Below are positions 34,706-36,393 of a DNA stretch of 36,393 nucleotides, piece by piece. The DNA is from Deltaproteobacteria bacterium (GTDB lineage Bacteria > Desulfobacterota > Desulfobacteria > Desulfobacterales > G020354645), in the NCBI GenBank assembly GCA_020354645.1, contig CP070652.1:2873114-2909506 (forward strand), given 5' to 3'. The notes beneath the pieces were generated by a model. The model had not been told where the DNA came from and did no database searches. It worked only from the letters and a program-made list of their open reading frames with translations. The translations under genes and the position numbers were made by a program. The first letter of the stretch is position 1. Each line of letters starts with the position of its first letter.

Positions 34706-35794
34706 TTATCCAAAGTAATTTCGGATAAATTTTAAAAATCGTTTATTTTCCTCTTCGGTACCGGGTGTCACTCTGAAATAACCGGTTTTGCCATGGATTT
34801 CGCCGATTCTTTTGAGATAAATTTTTTCCATATCGATGGCGGCCTCTAAAATCTCCGCCGTAGTTTTGCCGGTCATAGTGGCATCGATCAGCATATAATT
34901 GCCATGGGCCGGATATGGTTTAAGGCCCAGTTTCTGAAGCTCTTCATAAAAAATATCCATCCAGCGGTTGTTGTGCTCCACTTTCGACTTAATCTCTTCG
35001 GGATTGTCGAGAATGGCCTCTGCCGCTGCGGCCGACATCAGGTTTACGTTCCAGGGCAGAAACATAATATTGAAGGCGTTGATCATTTCTTCGGTCCCCA
35101 GCACAAAACCGAATCTGATACCCGCAAAGCCATGGGCTTTAGACAATGTGACCGATAAAAATACCTGCGGATATTTTTTTATCAGTGGCGCTTTGGTTTC
35201 AAATTCAGGATGATAGTCACGATAGGCCTCATCAATGCACAGCGGAATTCCTGTTTCGCAAAATCGGATTAAATCGGCATCATCGATAAATACACCGGTG
35301 GGGTTATTGGGATTGATGATCAGTATTAATTTGGTTTTTTCATTGATTGAACTCAGCATTGCCTCCACATCGTACTGAAGATCACCTTCACGCAGGGGTA
35401 TTTGAACCACTTTGGCACCGCACAGTTCGGCTCGGGGCGGAAATAACCCGAACGTCGGCGTTGACATGATGATTTCGTCACCCGGTTTTAAAAATATTCG
35501 CATCATTGAATCAATTATTTCCGAAGACCCGTTGCATAGGGCCACATTATCCGGACCCAGATCATACATTTTACCGATCTTGGTTCTTAATTTTTTCATG
35601 CTGTCCGGATATCTGTTTCCTTTCTTTACAGCTTCCGTCACAGCGTTGACCACCTTGTCGGATGGCGGGATCGGATTTTCGTTCAGCATCAGCCTGCCAT
35701 GGTCCGGATTTGCCCAGGCCTTATCCAGAATCCCTGTGTTGTATTCCCTTGCCGTCAGCAGCCACGGTACAAACCAATCTTTTAATTCTTTCAT
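34706..35794 (-). CDS. HisC-like class I/II pyridoxal-phosphate aminotransferase
   Basis: The 362-residue enzyme has the aminotransferase landmarks LNENPIPPS (37-45), NPNNPTG (161-167), CIDEAYRDY (Asp188) and the PLP lysine Lys219 in SVTLSKAHGFAGIR, with the phosphate-binding Arg227. It resembles histidinol-phosphate aminotransferase and related threonine-phosphate decarboxylase/CobD proteins. Its N-terminus is unusual (KDWFVPWLLTAREYN). No other his genes are near, so a catabolic role on a phosphorylated or amino substrate of this cluster is likelier than histidine synthesis. A GGAG site precedes ATG 35794. Confidence 0.85.
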   Translation of the reverse strand: MKELKDWFVPWLLTAREYNTGILDKAWANPDHGRLMLNENPIPPSDKVVNAVTEAVKKGNRYPDSMKKLRTKIGKMYDLGPDNVALCNGSSEIIDSMMRIFLKPGDEIIMSTPTFGLFPPRAELCGAKVVQIPLREGDLQYDVEAMLSSINEKTKLILIINPNNPTGVFIDDADLIRFCETGIPLCIDEAYRDYHPEFETKAPLIKKYPQVFLSVTLSKAHGFAGIRFGFVLGTEEMINAFNIMFLPWNVNLMSAAAAEAILDNPEEIKSKVEHNNRWMDIFYEELQKLGLKPYPAHGNYMLIDATMTGKTTAEILEAAIDMEKIYLKRIGEIHGKTGYFRVTPGTEEENKRFLKFIRNYFG

Positions 35795-35873
35795 TTTTGT
35801 CTCCTTTCATAACGACTTCGGTAAGGTTATAAAACTTTTTGGTATACAGAAAATGTCATAAAAAACTGCAATG

Positions 35874-36393
35874 TCATTTTACTGTCAATAAGGGCAGATT
35901 ATTTTCTTTTATCTGATAGCTACCGAGCTCGATTTCGAATATATATTTATCCCCCCGGTAGTAAGAATAAAGCAATTCTATGGGGACATGATTATCATTG
36001 TAGGTGATGCTTTCCATATATAATCCGGCTGTATTTTTCGGAAGCTTGAAAAGGCGAGCGATTTTTCCGTTAAAATTCACCGCTCTGATGCTCTGCTCGC
36101 AGCGGCTCAGTACGGTATTAAATTGTTCTGAAATGAGTTTATACATGGAACCGGTAAGATCCATATCCAAAATAGGCTTAAACTTTTCACCGGGAAGGTA
36201 GCTTTCTTCGTAAACCAACGGGATAACATTGCCTGTTCGCAGGCGTCGAACCACCACCACTTTTGAGCTAGGCAGCAGAATGAAATTTTTGGCCACATAT
36301 TCCGTAGCATCCTCGTTCCCTTTTTTCAAAAGCTTTGTCTTTTCTGGTATACCGATTTCACCCAAATCATCGCGGAAGCTTGATATGCGTTCA
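35874..36393 (-). CDS. GntR-family regulator, UTRA ligand-binding domain (5' end outside window)
   Basis: The frame enters from the right edge and ends in TGA at 35874. The visible 173 residues are the C-terminal UTRA domain of HutC/FarR-type GntR regulators: LGEIGIPEKTKLL at its start, VVVVRRLRTGNVIPLVYEESYLPGE in the middle, GLYMESITYNDNHVPIELLYSYYRGDKY near the end. The winged-helix DNA-binding part lies outside. UTRA regulators bind small effectors such as sugars, amino acid derivatives or phosphonates. Its place 79 bases upstream of the aminotransferase, same strand, suggests it controls the aminotransferase-aldolase-HAD-mttB genes. The repressor sites are not identifiable here. Confidence 0.85.
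   Translation of the reverse strand, partial: ERISSFRDDLGEIGIPEKTKLLKKGNEDATEYVAKNFILLPSSKVVVVRRLRTGNVIPLVYEESYLPGEKFKPILDMDLTGSMYKLISEQFNTVLSRCEQSIRAVNFNGKIARLFKLPKNTAGLYMESITYNDNHVPIELLYSYYRGDKYIFEIELGSYQIKENNLPLLTVK

Noticed and set aside
1..36393. CRISPR array, rRNA or standard tRNA genes
   Set aside because: I saw no regularly spaced direct repeats, no 16S/23S/5S blocks and no tRNA cloverleaf in any intergenic gap.

Overview
The window looks like a mesophilic deltaproteobacterium of the Desulfobacterales type (sulfate-reducer lineage), moderate in GC. The evidence is the gene set: two MttB-superfamily corrinoid methyltransferases, one with an in-frame amber (pyrrolysine) codon; an OYE/FadH-type iron-sulfur flavoenzyme; the ileS-lspA-lgt-holA neighbourhood; and several small conserved proteins. 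This is inference from protein families, not a database match. Both ends cut genes: an oxidoreductase on the left and a GntR/UTRA regulator on the right.

Region 1 (1-3527, minus) is a two-gene catabolic unit. A non-pyrrolysine MttB homologue is followed by an OYE/FadH-type dehydrogenase, which suggests N-methyl (quaternary or tertiary amine) breakdown. Region 2 (3941-12762) is housekeeping: a lytic transglycosylase, then on the minus strand ugd, an HNH endonuclease, ileS-lspA-lgt-holA and a small protein. ileS has a frameshift that looks like the loss of one C. Region 3 (12763-18796) mixes a long structured noncoding stretch with a DUF1566 secreted protein, a small protein, fxsA, an alpha/beta hydrolase, an HD-domain protein and an M29 aminopeptidase. 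Region 4 (18937-26480) holds miaB and a bifunctional nuclease, a DUF4911 protein, recJ, and an operon of a small unknown protein, an RNase Z-like protein and two HAD phosphatases. Region 5 (26481-31234) holds a membrane class III cyclase with TPRs between two diverged 37-bp direct repeats, an SGNH-like protein and gph, with several hairpin repeats.

Region 6 (31235-36393, minus) is the most interesting. The order of transcription is GntR/UTRA regulator, HisC-like aminotransferase, class II aldolase, CbbY/beta-PGM-like HAD phosphatase, then pyrrolysine MttB. The HAD gene also carries an in-frame TAG (codon 47), between its nucleophile motif and the rest of the enzyme. With an amber-decoding MttB 22 bases downstream, this HAD is a candidate non-methyltransferase protein that is translated through UAG. 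The set suggests a regulated pathway that demethylates an N-methylated compound and processes a phosphorylated, aminated carbon skeleton. I do not recognise it as a described pathway.

Of 32 genes with visible 3' ends, 7 end in TAG, 12 in TGA and 13 in TAA. Amber is therefore still used as a stop, but five of the seven TAG ends have another in-frame stop within seven codons. A family of GC-rich hairpin repeats with a shared tail is scattered through the intergenic gaps.
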